From contig NZ_FOXH01000008.1 of assembly GCF_900115665.1 (NCBI RefSeq), forward strand, positions 62,001 to 126,000: a stretch of DNA of 64,000 nt, given 5' to 3'. The notes beneath the pieces were generated by a model that was given only the letters and a program-made list of their open reading frames with translations, had not been told where the DNA came from and made no database searches. The DNA is from Pseudarcicella hirudinis. Lineage in GTDB: Bacteria > Bacteroidota > Bacteroidia > Cytophagales > Spirosomataceae. Both the position numbers and the translations under genes were made by a program. This document shows positions 17,362 through 26,117 of the stretch, piece after piece; the stretch's first letter is position 1, and each line of letters opens with the position of its first letter.

Positions 17362-18093
17362 ATGAAAAAGAAAATTGTGGTATTAACCGGTGCAGGAATT
17401 TCTGCGGAAAGTGGCATCGCTACTTTCAGAGATTCTAACGGATTATGGGAAAATCATGCGATTGAAGAGGTCGCAACTCCAGAGGGCTTCAGGAAAAATC
17501 CTGCACTTGTTTTGGAATTTTACAATCAAAGAAGAAAACAGGCAATGTCTGCCCAACCTAATGACGGACATCTTGCTTTAAAAGCACTTGAAGCATTTTA
17601 TGAAGTCCAGATTATCACTCAAAACGTTGACAATCTGCACGAAAAAGCAGGATCAGTTAATGTTTTGCACCTTCATGGAGAATTGTTTCAGTCAAGAAGT
17701 ACCTTAAATTCCCGTAAAATTTACGAGATAGATGGATGGGAGCTTAAACTGGGAGACCTGGCAGAAGATGGCTCACAACTCCGCCCTAATATTGTATGGT
17801 TTGGCGAAGATGTCCCGAATATTATTCCGGCTGCTCAGCATTGCGCTGAAGCTGATATTTTTATCATCGTTGGTACCTCCATGCAGGTATACCCGGCTGC
17901 GGGCCTGATTGACTATGTTCCAAAATCCGTTCCGGTTTATGTAATAGACCCTCATATTCCTTCAATGCAGTCACGAAAAAACCTGACTTTTATCCAGGAA
18001 ACCGGAAGCACTGGCTTAAAACAGCTTCATGAAATTTTAAGGAATTTGTCAATTAAATTGTCAGATGCCAAAACAAGCCGTAATTTTGAGTAA
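17362..18093 (+). CDS. cobB: Sir2-family NAD-dependent protein deacylase
   Basis: 243 residues. NAD-binding 'TGAGISAESGIATFRDSNGLW' (residues 9-29, quoted in part), 'TQNVDNLHEKAG' and catalytic His105 in 'LHLHGEL' are all present. Tyr54 and Arg57 in 'FYNQRR' match the Y-x-x-R pair of class III sirtuins that remove succinyl or malonyl groups. The region that normally carries the four zinc cysteines (about 108-135) has none, so this is a zinc-less sirtuin. folD starts 33 nt later on the same strand and the two may be co-transcribed. Confidence 0.93.
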   Translation: MKKKIVVLTGAGISAESGIATFRDSNGLWENHAIEEVATPEGFRKNPALVLEFYNQRRKQAMSAQPNDGHLALKALEAFYEVQIITQNVDNLHEKAGSVNVLHLHGELFQSRSTLNSRKIYEIDGWELKLGDLAEDGSQLRPNIVWFGEDVPNIIPAAQHCAEADIFIIVGTSMQVYPAAGLIDYVPKSVPVYVIDPHIPSMQSRKNLTFIQETGSTGLKQLHEILRNLSIKLSDAKTSRNFE

Positions 18094-18126
18094 AATTCCC
18101 CTCAAATAACAATTCAGAACAAAACC

Positions 18127-19005
18127 ATGACAATAATTGACGGTAAAGCCGTAGCAGAAGAAATTAAAAAAGAAATCGGTGCTGAAGTCGAAGCAATTAA
18201 AGTTTCCGGTGGAAAAATCCCTCATTTGGTTGCCATTCTGGTTGGTAACAATGGTGCATCAGAAACCTATGTAGCAAACAAAGTAAAATCCTGCGAAGAA
18301 TTAGGATTCAATTCTACCCTTCTTCGTTTTGATCCGAGTATTTCTGAAGCTGAGCTTTTGGCTGAAGTTCAAAAAGTAAATAACAACGAAGACATGGATG
18401 GTCTGATTGTTCAGTTGCCTCTTCCGGATCATATCAATCCTGACAAAGTGATGGAAACAATCGATCCTAAAAAGGACGTTGATGGCTTCCATCCTATCAA
18501 TATAGGCCGTATGGCGAAAGGACTTCCTGCTTATATTTCTGCTACGCCTCAGGGTGTACTGGATTTATTGGAAAGATACAATATCGAAACATCCGGAAAA
18601 CATTGTGTGGTAGTTGGAAGAAGTCAGATTGTGGGTCTTCCAATGTCTATTCTGATGCAGAGAAATCATAAAGTCGGAAATTGTACAGTGACCTTAACGC
18701 ATTCAAAAACCAAAAACCTTGCAGAAGTCTGCGCCAGTGCCGATATCCTCATTGCTGCATTAGGCCGTCCTGAGTTTATTACTGCTGATTTTATCAAAGA
18801 AGGAGCTGTAGTAATTGACGTAGGATTGACACGTGTAGAAGATGCTACTAAAAAATCCGGATTTGCCTTGAAAGGTGATGTAAAATTTGACGAAGTTGCA
18901 CCGAAATGTTCTTTCATCACGCCTGTACCAAAAGGTGTGGGACCAATGACTATTGTTTCATTGATGAAAAACACGCTTCTCTCTGCAAAAGGCTTAATTT
19001 ATTAA
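18127..19005 (+). CDS. folD: Bifunctional methylene-THF dehydrogenase / methenyl-THF cyclohydrolase
   Basis: 292 residues, the normal FolD length. It interconverts 5,10-methylene-, methenyl- and 10-formyl-tetrahydrofolate in one-carbon metabolism. The signature '[16 protein letters not shown]' holds Tyr48 and Lys52, equivalent to the catalytic Tyr/Lys. '[10 protein letters not shown]', '[11 protein letters not shown]' and the NADP-binding '[11 protein letters not shown]' follow in order, and '[10 protein letters not shown]' closes the domain. The start is at the conserved N-terminus. A hairpin follows about 50 nt after the stop. Confidence 0.98.
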   Translation: MTIIDGKAVAEEIKKEIGAEVEAIKVSGGKIPHLVAILVGNNGASETYVANKVKSCEELGFNSTLLRFDPSISEAELLAEVQKVNNNEDMDGLIVQLPLPDHINPDKVMETIDPKKDVDGFHPINIGRMAKGLPAYISATPQGVLDLLERYNIETSGKHCVVVGRSQIVGLPMSILMQRNHKVGNCTVTLTHSKTKNLAEVCASADILIAALGRPEFITADFIKEGAVVIDVGLTRVEDATKKSGFALKGDVKFDEVAPKCSFITPVPKGVGPMTIVSLMKNTLLSAKGLIY

Positions 19006-19052
19006 TTCTGAGAAGATTTCATGGAAATATCATTATGAAATCCTAATATTGC

Positions 19053-19085
19053 AAAAAGATCGGATATAATGCGTATCCGATCTTT
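19053..19085. terminator. Bidirectional terminator after folD
   Basis: 12-bp perfect stem (19055-19066 with 19074-19085) around a 7-nt loop. The five A residues at 19053-19057 give a good U-tract on the minus strand. The plus-strand tract is only three T residues, so it may act mainly on the converging methyltransferase transcript. Confidence 0.7.
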
Positions 19086-19109
19086 AAACCTAACCTTAAA
19101 AGCTTAAAA

Positions 19110-19175
19110 ATGAAGAAATTTTACCTTTTGCTGCTATTTTTAGTAGTATTAAAAATTGTCGAGTCTATTCTGTAA
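19110..19175 (+). CDS. Possible 21-residue single-helix membrane peptide
   Basis: A short ATG frame encodes Met-Lys-Lys, a run of about 12 hydrophobic residues, and a short tail ending 'KIVESIL'. It lies between the folD hairpin and the methyltransferase stop, with the stop codon 4 nt from that gene. No clear promoter is visible. The Lys-Lys plus hydrophobic pattern looks like a small membrane protein, but a frame of this length can occur by chance. Confidence 0.25.
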   Translation: MKKFYLLLLFLVVLKIVESIL

Positions 19176-19179
19176 ATTT

Positions 19180-20076
19180 CTATTGACTGGCAAACCGATA
19201 AAATACCCCAAGCGGCAATTTTTTCCGAAATTCATCCTGTAAATATAATTCACCAAATTCATGATTGAGTTTTTGGCTGAAACTGCATTTCACCAGATTT
19301 TCTACAATTAAAGAAGAGAAACCCATTGAGTACATGTTCAGAATGAGGAAATAGTTTTCCTTATCCAGAATTTCGGCAACATTTTTCAGTAATTCATTAA
19401 TCTGTTCTTCCAGTACCCATTTCTCTCCATCCGGGCCCCTTCCATATGCAGGAGGATCAAGAATAATTCCCTGATAAATATTCCCTCTTTTTACCTCTCT
19501 TTTGACAAATTTCAAGGCATCTTCAACCACCCAGCGAATATTATCAAGTTTACTGGCTTCCATATTGTCGCGAGACCAGGAAATTACCTGTTTAATAGAA
19601 TCAACGTGTGTAACATCCGCCCCTGCACTTTTTGCTGCAATGGAAGCTCCGCCGGTGTAAGCAAATAAATTCAATACTTTGGGTTGTTTTACAGGCATTT
19701 TTGCAATTTTCTCTGTAATAAAATCCCAGTTATTAGCCTGCTCCGGAAAAATTCCTACGTGCTTGAATGAAGATAAAGCCAGTTTAAAAGTAAGATCAAG
19801 ACTCTCTGTTTTGTAAGGCATATACCAACGGTCAGGCATACCTTTCTTAACCAGCCATTCTCCTTTTTCCTGACTTCCCTTGTCTTTTTTAAAATAAGCA
19901 TTGGCTCTGTTCTGCCATTCTTCGTCTGTCAGACTTTTATCCCAGGCCGCTTGCGGCTCGGGTCTGCGAAGTATAAAATCTCCGAATTTCTCTAATTTCT
20001 CAAAACCGCCCGAATCAATCAGCTGGTAGGCTTTCCAATTTTGGGGAGTAAGAAGTTGAATTGTTTCGCTTTTCAA
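19180..20076 (-). CDS. Class I SAM-dependent methyltransferase, RlmI-like
   Basis: 298 residues from a TTG at 20076. The frame runs on to an ATG at 20157, but a terminator hairpin at 20098-20126 lies inside that extension, and the conserved part begins 'IQLLTPQNWKAYQLIDSGGF'. SAM motif I is 'VLNLFAYTGGASIAAKSAGA', an acidic 'VDSIKQVISWS' follows, and motif IV is 'ILDPPAYGRGP', typical of the RlmI/RlmK-type rRNA cytosine methyltransferases. The N-terminal PUA domain of RlmI is absent. Target RNA unknown. Confidence 0.85.
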   Translation of the reverse strand: MKSETIQLLTPQNWKAYQLIDSGGFEKLEKFGDFILRRPEPQAAWDKSLTDEEWQNRANAYFKKDKGSQEKGEWLVKKGMPDRWYMPYKTESLDLTFKLALSSFKHVGIFPEQANNWDFITEKIAKMPVKQPKVLNLFAYTGGASIAAKSAGADVTHVDSIKQVISWSRDNMEASKLDNIRWVVEDALKFVKREVKRGNIYQGIILDPPAYGRGPDGEKWVLEEQINELLKNVAEILDKENYFLILNMYSMGFSSLIVENLVKCSFSQKLNHEFGELYLQDEFRKKLPLGVFYRFASQ

Positions 20077-20097
20077 TTTTTTGAAATTTAAACCTGG

Positions 20098-20126
20098 TAA
20101 AAAAATAGCGGCACCTGAGTGCCGCT
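20098..20126 (-). terminator. Minus-strand terminator after the Gly/Tyr-rich protein gene
   Basis: 8-bp GC-rich perfect stem (20107-20114 with 20119-20126) and a 4-nt loop. Read on the minus strand it is followed by seven T residues. It ends the transcript of the gene at 20201 and separates it from the methyltransferase gene. Confidence 0.85.
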
Positions 20127-20200
20127 GCAAAGTTACAATATGAGATGTCAGAAACAAGGTAGAATCAGCGTACAGGACCTTTCCCGACTAAATAAATACC

Positions 20201-21823
20201 TTAAAAACTAATCTTGCTCAGGAAAAATACATTTCGTTTAGCTCCTTCATTGTCATTACTGATTTTTTGATAGCCTGATGCCAGAAAATATTTTCCGTAC
20301 CAAAAATCGATGTTATCTGAAGTCGTTTTCTTCACTTTATCTCCTTCCTGATCTGTCTCAATTTGCTTCTGCTGGGTATTTTCAAGGATTTTATCACCTT
20401 TTACAACTTTGGTAGAAATTTTACCTCCTGTCGAATAAGAAAGCGTGATTTCGTCACCGTTGATTGAGGCTTTTACCTTTTCAATCAATTTCGGTTCTTT
20501 CACGTCCTTCATTTCGATACTGTTATCCCATAAAAGCTTACCATTATCATCAAATGCAGCTACAACCGCATGTGTATAAACCCAGCCATCAAAAATCTGC
20601 TGGCTTCCGTAACTGCCATAACCTCTGTAACCCCACGGGCTATAATAACTGCTGAATGGGGAGTAAAGTCCGTAATTTCCATAACCCCAGCGATAAGGAT
20701 TGTAAATTGAATACCAGGGATTTCCAAACATTCCCATACCGCCATAACCATATCCTCCCATACCAAACGGATAATTATTCTGGTAACGATAATCCGGATA
20801 GAAGGCTTCGGCTACCAGAATATATTTACCATCCTGTCTGATAATGTCATGAACAAGCAGTCTGTAATCAAGGCGAAGGTCCTCTCCTTTGTCTTTTTTA
20901 TCCTGTATTTTTCGTTCCTGCTTTTCCTTTTGTTTGGGCGTCAGGAAGTTAAAGAAGTTCTTGAAATCTGTAAAGCTGTAAAACTTGGTATCAAGTACCT
21001 CATTATCAATAAGTTTACTTATATAAAGCCCTTGTGAGGTTGGCCCTTTGGACGATCCTATGGTGTTTTTATGTCCGTAAGTACCAAACATAATCTGCGT
21101 ACTGTCTGAAATCTGATTTACTTTCCCGTTCATCATGGCAAATTCATCATTCGGATTCATCACAATCTGCGAAACCTGTTTTCCTTCTTCATCAAAAGAC
21201 TTTACTACTAATTGATAGTTTTTCCCCCTTGTTCCAACTGCGTAAGTAACATTCACCGTATTATTGGTCGTATCAATTTCCATCGACTGAATTTCAGCCT
21301 GGCTTTTCAACGCACTCGGCAAAACCTTTGTTTTTCTTTCATTTAAACTGGTAAACAGAATTACCGGCTGGGAATTGACCATTCCGGCAATGAACACAGA
21401 AGCATTAATTGCCTTAAAATCAGAAACCTCCATCCGGTCAACAGAGTAAATCTGGAATTTTTCTACAAATCCGGGTCCTACATTAACTTTGATTACTTCG
21501 TAAGAATTACTTCTGTACCTGCTGAAAAGAAGGTATAAATTTCTACCATCATAACTATAGGTCACATAATCCAGGTTAGCTTCAATCGTGCCGTTTATAG
21601 ACCATATTCTATCCAGATTTGTATCAAAACGTACCAGGTTAAATTCCTGTTTACTCAGTTGAGTCAGCAGAATTACACCATTATCTCCCAACGGAATTGT
21701 AAAGTACTCAGAGCTACTGGTTAAAAGCGGAATTTCAATTCTTTTAATATTCTGAGCACTTGAAGGCAGAACCAAACATAATATCAGGCTGTAAAAAAGA
21801 AATATTTTCGAATATTTTATCAT
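20201..21823 (-). CDS. Secreted protein of unknown function with Gly/Tyr-rich insert
   Basis: 540 residues from the ATG at 21823, chosen because the signal peptide ('KIFLFYSLILCLVLPSSAQ') starts there; the frame is open 12 codons further. The N-terminal half has repeated beta-strand patterns such as 'VRFDTNLDRIWSINGTIEAN' that resemble propeller blades. Around residues 335-385 there is a low-complexity stretch rich in Gly, Tyr, Pro and Trp ('GMGGYGYGGMGMFG'), followed by 'FDGWVYTHAVVAAFDDNGKL'. I do not recognise the family. Likely periplasmic or surface-exposed. It ends in a strong terminator. Confidence 0.8.
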   Translation of the reverse strand: MIKYSKIFLFYSLILCLVLPSSAQNIKRIEIPLLTSSSEYFTIPLGDNGVILLTQLSKQEFNLVRFDTNLDRIWSINGTIEANLDYVTYSYDGRNLYLLFSRYRSNSYEVIKVNVGPGFVEKFQIYSVDRMEVSDFKAINASVFIAGMVNSQPVILFTSLNERKTKVLPSALKSQAEIQSMEIDTTNNTVNVTYAVGTRGKNYQLVVKSFDEEGKQVSQIVMNPNDEFAMMNGKVNQISDSTQIMFGTYGHKNTIGSSKGPTSQGLYISKLIDNEVLDTKFYSFTDFKNFFNFLTPKQKEKQERKIQDKKDKGEDLRLDYRLLVHDIIRQDGKYILVAEAFYPDYRYQNNYPFGMGGYGYGGMGMFGNPWYSIYNPYRWGYGNYGLYSPFSSYYSPWGYRGYGSYGSQQIFDGWVYTHAVVAAFDDNGKLLWDNSIEMKDVKEPKLIEKVKASINGDEITLSYSTGGKISTKVVKGDKILENTQQKQIETDQEGDKVKKTTSDNIDFWYGKYFLASGYQKISNDNEGAKRNVFFLSKISF

Positions 21824-21948
21824 TGGCTGATGGTGGTTATTGTTTTTGGAAATAGACAAAGGAATAGTAGTCAGGATTAATTCACTCGGAATATTTCTCC
21901 ATATTAAACGTAGAAATCATACAAATCCTATGCAAAAACCATAAAAAT

Positions 21949-22359
21949 TTAACCTTCGTGTGCTAAACCAATGATAATATCAAATTCTTCAGGTTTAACG
22001 GGTGTTACAGAAAGACGTGACTGGCGGACCAAAGCCAGATCACTTAAACGCTCGTCTGCTTTCATCTGCTTGAGTGTTACCGTTTTAGGAAATTTTTCTA
22101 CAGCAGTCATCTCCACCACAACCCATCTTGTATCTTCGGTGGTCGGATCCTGATAGGCTTCTTTTACCACTTTCGCTAAACCAACTACTTCCAATCCTTC
22201 ATTTGAGTGATAAAAAAATACAAGATCACCTACCTTCATTGCCTGCATATTATTGCGCGCCTGATAGTTACGCACCCCATCCCATACTCCAACTCCCTGT
22301 TTTACAAAATCATCCCAGGAATACGCACTTGGTTCAGATTTAACTAACCAGTAGTTCAT
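21949..22359 (-). CDS. EVE domain protein
   Basis: 136 residues, a complete single-domain EVE (PUA-like) protein. It begins 'MNYWLVKSEPSAYSWDDF', contains 'WDGVRNYQARNNMQAMKVGD' and 'VFFYHSN', and ends 'SRLSVTPVKPEEFDIIIGLA', all hallmarks of the family. EVE domains bind modified bases in DNA or RNA; the in vivo target is unknown. It lies on the same strand as the gene at 20201, 125 nt upstream. No restriction or defence gene is adjacent. Confidence 0.93.
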   Translation of the reverse strand: MNYWLVKSEPSAYSWDDFVKQGVGVWDGVRNYQARNNMQAMKVGDLVFFYHSNEGLEVVGLAKVVKEAYQDPTTEDTRWVVVEMTAVEKFPKTVTLKQMKADERLSDLALVRQSRLSVTPVKPEEFDIIIGLAHEG

Positions 22360-22471
22360 AATTATATTTAGTTTAGTTGCTTACTTTATTTCCTCTGTTT
22401 AAGACAATTTCCTGCATGATGGAATCATACTCAATGCAAGATTTTGAAATTTAATGATAAGTTTCAAACAA

Positions 22472-22513
22472 ATAGTCAGATAGTTTACAAAATTTGTAGA
22501 ACTACCTGACTAT
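22472..22513 (-). terminator. Long hairpin after menB
   Basis: About 20-bp imperfect stem (22472-22491 with 22493-22513) with one mismatch, one bulged base and almost no loop. It lies 25 nt past the menB stop on the minus strand. The sequence after it is only moderately T-rich, so it may be a terminator or an mRNA 3'-end stabiliser. Confidence 0.6.
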
Positions 22514-22537
22514 CAAAACCTGGCTTAAATCAAAAAT

Positions 22538-23362
22538 TTACGGAAATTTCGGAAATTTGCTGAAATCCGGCTTACGTTTTTCAAGGAAAGCATTTTTGCC
22601 TTCTTTTGCCTCTTCAGATAAATAATATAATAAAGTGGCATTTCCGGCTAATTCCTGAATACCCGCCTGTCCGTCAAGCTCAGCATTAAAGGCCGATTTA
22701 AGCATGCGCAAAGCCAAAGGGCTTTTCTCTAAAATCTTCTTACACCAGGCAACAGTCGTTTCCTCAAGCTCTTCCAAAGGAACTACTTTGTTTACCAAAC
22801 CCATATCAAGTGCCTCTTTCGCATCATACTGGTCACATAAAAACCAGATTTCTCTCGCTTTTTTCTGTCCGACCACTCTCGCCAGATATGAAGCTCCGAA
22901 ACCTCCGTCAAATGAGCCTACATTAGGGCCTGTTTGTCCAAATCTGGCATTCTCAGCAGCAATAGAAAGGTCACAAACTACGTGTAAAACATGACCCCCA
23001 CCAATCGCCCAACCTGCAACCATTGCTACAACCGGCTTAGGGATTGAGCGGATAATTTTCTGAAAATCAAGCACATTCAATCTTGGAACAGTGTCTTCTC
23101 CAACATAACCTCCATGTCCGCGAACAGACTGATCTCCTCCTGAACAGAATGCTTTTCCGCCTTCTCCGGTTAAGATAATCACCCCAACTCTTTCGTCATC
23201 ACGGCAAATTGTGATGGCATCAATCATTTCTTTTACGGTAAGCGGCGTGAATGCGTTATGAACCTGCGGGCGGTTTATTGAAATCTTTGCGATTCCTTCA
23301 TGAAACTGGAATAAGATTTCTTTGTATTCCTTAATTGTTTCCCAATTGAATTTTGAAGTCAT
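22538..23362 (-). CDS. menB: 1,4-dihydroxy-2-naphthoyl-CoA synthase
   Basis: 274 residues of the crotonase superfamily. It closes the second ring of menaquinone from o-succinylbenzoyl-CoA. Diagnostic MenB stretches are '[19 protein letters not shown]', '[20 protein letters not shown]', and '[20 protein letters not shown]' with the catalytic Asp. The C-terminal '[20 protein letters not shown]' is also typical. It is divergent from the Rieske-menE pair 218 nt away, so menaquinone genes lie on both sides of that region. The gap shows only a partial minus-strand -7 match (23455-23462). Confidence 0.97.
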   Translation of the reverse strand: MTSKFNWETIKEYKEILFQFHEGIAKISINRPQVHNAFTPLTVKEMIDAITICRDDERVGVIILTGEGGKAFCSGGDQSVRGHGGYVGEDTVPRLNVLDFQKIIRSIPKPVVAMVAGWAIGGGHVLHVVCDLSIAAENARFGQTGPNVGSFDGGFGASYLARVVGQKKAREIWFLCDQYDAKEALDMGLVNKVVPLEELEETTVAWCKKILEKSPLALRMLKSAFNAELDGQAGIQELAGNATLLYYLSEEAKEGKNAFLEKRKPDFSKFPKFP

Positions 23363-23580
23363 ATGATTTATTTTTTCTCTGGTAATGTTTTCAGCCTGCT
23401 TTACAAGTCAGGAATATTATTGATCAGTTTTTACATTGATAAACTTCTACGCTGCGAAATTAGGGAATGTTTATGTTTGGTAAGAATTTTTGCTCCAAAA
23501 TTAAATTTTTTAATGCTTACGCAACTTCAAACGCAAACCTTCCGTATTAAGTACGAATAGACTATCAAACCAAATTTAAA

Positions 23581-24048
23581 ATGTCAAAATTTATGGAAAG
23601 GAAAGAATTTTTATCACTTGTGGGAATCAGTGTCGGGGCAATTATTTTAAATAACTGTATGACCTCCTGTTCATCATCAAAAAATGATCCGCAACCTGCA
23701 AACGGAGGTGGTTCTACAGGTGGAGGTACTTCAGGAAAAGTCGATTTATCCCTGAATCTGAATGATGCTACCTATGTCTCACTTAAAACCAATGGTACCG
23801 GACTTGTAGTCGGAAGTGTCATTGTAGCAAGAACTAAAGACGGTGACTTTATTGCGGTTTCAAAGACCTGTACTCATGAAGGAACAACCATTAATTTTGA
23901 CAATGCCTCTACAGGATTTATTTGCCCGAATCACGGATCAAGATTCGATAGAAACGGAAATGTTACTTTAGGACCTGCCGCCATAGCTCTTAAACAATAC
24001 AAAACCAGTTTTGACAGTGCCTCTAATATCCTAAAAGTAACCGAATAG
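23581..24048 (+). CDS. Rieske-type [2Fe-2S] lipoprotein
   Basis: 155 residues. The N-terminal signal reads 'FLSLVGISVGAIILNNCMTSC'-like, with lipobox candidates Cys22 or Cys26 in 'LNNCMTSC', followed by a Gly/Ser linker. The Rieske domain holds 'CTHEG' and 'CPNHGSRF', giving the two Cys and two His ligands. Classical respiratory Rieske proteins have CTHLGC and CPCHGS; the two disulfide cysteines are replaced here by Thr and Asn, which suggests a lower-potential, ferredoxin-like cluster. It precedes menE. Partner unknown; a periplasmic electron carrier is the best guess. Start could be the Met at codon 1 or 5. Confidence 0.88.
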   Translation: MSKFMERKEFLSLVGISVGAIILNNCMTSCSSSKNDPQPANGGGSTGGGTSGKVDLSLNLNDATYVSLKTNGTGLVVGSVIVARTKDGDFIAVSKTCTHEGTTINFDNASTGFICPNHGSRFDRNGNVTLGPAAIALKQYKTSFDSASNILKVTE

Positions 24049-24059
24049 CATTAACTTGC

Positions 24060-24110
24060 AGGGCATTTGAGAAGCCGGTCTGTATCCTTCTTCCCGAATG
24101 CCCTTTGCTT
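24060..24110 (+). terminator. Hairpin between the Rieske gene and menE
   Basis: Outer 8-bp perfect stem (24060-24067 with 24097-24104) enclosing an inner 5-bp stem (24070-24074 with 24087-24091). A T-rich stretch follows. It may limit read-through into menE, whose ATG is 27 nt after it. Confidence 0.5.
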
Positions 24111-24131
24111 TTATCGGAAACTTTCAGGTTT

Positions 24132-25187
24132 ATGCTATTTATTGATTCATTTTCTGACTTACCTGCTCCGGCTAAGGAGTACGAACATAAAGTTATAAAT
24201 TTCTGCAAGGACTGGCTCTCCGGTCAGTCGACCTTCATTCTCAAAACCTCCGGATCAACCGGAGAACCCAAACCTATCCTGCTGAGCAGAAATCAAATGC
24301 AGGACAGTGCTAAACTGACTGGTCAAAAATTTAACCTCAAACCCGGTGATCATATTCTTGTATGCCTCAATGTGGAATATATTGCCGGAATTATGATGCT
24401 GGTCAGGGCCCTGGAATTAAAGCTGAAAATGACTGTTATCGAGCCTTCCGGCAATCCTCTGGAGGAATTCAACTTACAGGACTCTTTTGATTTTACAGCT
24501 TTTGTTCCTTTGCAACTGCAGAATATTCTGTCCGATTCTCCGGAAAAAATTGAAATTCTCAACAAAATGAAAGCCATTATTGTAGGCGGTGCAGCAGTCA
24601 ATGAAAGGCTGGAGGAACAAATTCAATCGCTCAGTGTACCTGTTTTCAGTACTTATGGCATGACCGAAACGGTTTCTCATATTGCAGTCAGGCGGTTGAA
24701 CGGTATCGATAAAACCAGTTCATTTGAGGTATTGAATGGTGTAAAAATAGATATTGATGACAGAAACTGCCTCAATATTGTCGCAGCAGCAGGAAATTTC
24801 GAAAAAATTCAAACCAATGATGTCGTTGAATTACTGGATGATACTACTTTTAAACTGATTGGCCGTTTCGACAATATTATTAATAGCGGTGGCGTGAAAA
24901 TACAGCTGGAAAAGGTAGAAAAAAGTTATGAAAACCTTTTTAAAGAAATGAAACTGCCGTGCCGGTTTTTTGCTTTCGGGATTGATGATGAGAAACTGGG
25001 TCAGAAACTGGCCTTATTTATCGAAATGGCAGAAAAATCCCCGGAAATTGGCGAAAAGCTCCGCAATTATATTCCTGAATTTCTGGGCATTTATGAAATG
25101 CCTAAAGTCTTCTGTTTCATTCCTGAGTTTAAGGAAACGCCTACCGGAAAAATAGACAAAAAACAGACCATCAAAATGATTCAATAA
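24132..25187 (+). CDS. menE: o-Succinylbenzoate-CoA ligase-type AMP-binding enzyme
   Basis: 351 residues from the ATG at 24132; an in-frame TTG at 24105 would overlap the upstream hairpin. Adenylation motifs are all present: P-loop 'LKTSGSTGEPKP', 'FSTYGMTETVSH', 'GRFDNIINSGGVKI' and the C-terminal 'ETPTGKIDKK' lysine. It is much shorter than ordinary acyl-CoA ligases (about 500), lacking much of the N-terminal subdomain; short MenE forms are common in Bacteroidota. With menB nearby, o-succinylbenzoyl-CoA formation in menaquinone synthesis is the likely role. Confidence 0.88.
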   Translation: MLFIDSFSDLPAPAKEYEHKVINFCKDWLSGQSTFILKTSGSTGEPKPILLSRNQMQDSAKLTGQKFNLKPGDHILVCLNVEYIAGIMMLVRALELKLKMTVIEPSGNPLEEFNLQDSFDFTAFVPLQLQNILSDSPEKIEILNKMKAIIVGGAAVNERLEEQIQSLSVPVFSTYGMTETVSHIAVRRLNGIDKTSSFEVLNGVKIDIDDRNCLNIVAAAGNFEKIQTNDVVELLDDTTFKLIGRFDNIINSGGVKIQLEKVEKSYENLFKEMKLPCRFFAFGIDDEKLGQKLALFIEMAEKSPEIGEKLRNYIPEFLGIYEMPKVFCFIPEFKETPTGKIDKKQTIKMIQ

Positions 25188-25241
25188 TCTGTTAAATGAT
25201 TGTTTTTACAGGAATAGACCGTAAATCGTTACAATTATCCA

Positions 25242-25249
25242 TAACTTTG
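25242..25249 (+). promoter_or_regulatory. Candidate -7 box (TAACTTTG) for the gene at 25299
   Basis: Exact TAnnTTTG, 49 nt before the ATG. A start site just after it would give a leader of about 45 nt. Confidence 0.5.
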
Positions 25250-25298
25250 CAAAATCCGGAACTCCTGATTAGTAAAGAGTTTCAGGAAGAATTCGAAT

Positions 25299-26069
25299 AT
25301 GCAACTGAAACAGCTTCAACAACTTCAAATAAAATACGAAACAGCAGATATTATTCCTGCCCCATACTGTAATCAGATCCTGCTAAGCCTTGAACAAAAA
25401 ACAGAAGGTTTATCGGCTGATTTTCAGATTGTTTATACTTACAGAGATGACCTTACCGAAGAAGATCTTTACGATGAAGGTTTTACTTCTGAAGATGATT
25501 TTTCATGGAAAGGTATCTTAAACAAAGCCTGGCGAACTGCAATTGAACAACTTTTAGCCAAAACTCCTGAAAGACCAAATCACAAAGCACTGGAAGAGGA
25601 AGAAAATTTTCTCGAAATTTCAGTAGGTAAAAACTTTGAAGGACGCCCGCAAAATCAGGCAGAATGGGAATATCTTTTACAGGAATTGATGCAGGCTGTT
25701 TATGAAACCGCTCAGAAAGAGAAAAATCTCAGCCTTATTTACAAAAAAATAGACCGTGATAAGGATGTTCAGACTTTGTTCATTGATGTGTTTTTCAGTA
25801 CCCGTAAAGCAGAAGCCTACACCGAAACCGGTTCCGGGAAGACTTTAAAGCAATTTGTCTGGGAAGATGCAACCCCTTTAATGCAACAGGTTTTTGTCGG
25901 GGAGTTTATCCCGGAATTAGCCAGTCAGAATGAGCCTAAAAATCCGGGAAAATATCTTACAACAGGAGACGGCTTTTGGTATGAATTCAGTAAAAGCCTT
26001 AAAAATCCGAACGGGAATAAAAAATATACCGTCACACTTCTGGATTATTTTGACGAGCTTCTGAAATAA
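25299..26069 (+). CDS. Hypothetical protein, acidic, cytoplasmic
   Basis: 256 residues with no signal peptide or membrane segment. It is rich in Glu, Asp and Lys, with an acidic patch 'YRDDLTEEDLYDEGFTSEDD' and 'HKALEEEENFLEISV'. A Gly-rich 'ETGSGKTLKQFVWED' occurs near residue 195 but is not in a P-loop context (no preceding hydrophobic strand or Walker B), so I do not call it an ATPase. The ATG has its own promoter box 49 nt upstream and a terminator follows. Function not recognised. Confidence 0.8.
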   Translation: MQLKQLQQLQIKYETADIIPAPYCNQILLSLEQKTEGLSADFQIVYTYRDDLTEEDLYDEGFTSEDDFSWKGILNKAWRTAIEQLLAKTPERPNHKALEEEENFLEISVGKNFEGRPQNQAEWEYLLQELMQAVYETAQKEKNLSLIYKKIDRDKDVQTLFIDVFFSTRKAEAYTETGSGKTLKQFVWEDATPLMQQVFVGEFIPELASQNEPKNPGKYLTTGDGFWYEFSKSLKNPNGNKKYTVTLLDYFDELLK

Positions 26070-26078
26070 TATTTATCG

Positions 26079-26117
26079 AAAAAGCAGAGATTTCCAAGAA
26101 ATAAATCTCTGCTTTTT
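26079..26117. terminator. Bidirectional terminator between convergent genes
   Basis: 15-bp perfect stem (26079-26093 with 26103-26117), 9-nt loop, A-run on one side and T-run on the other. It overlaps the stop codon of the minus-strand XRE gene. Confidence 0.9.

Noticed and set aside
21949-22359. The EVE gene as part of a modification-dependent restriction system
   Set aside because: It is a single-domain protein with no nuclease or methyltransferase of DNA type beside it.
25860-25910. A possible Walker A motif (GSGKT) in the hypothetical protein at 25299
   Set aside because: No preceding hydrophobic strand, no full GxxxxGK[ST] spacing and no Walker B, so nucleotide binding is not supported.
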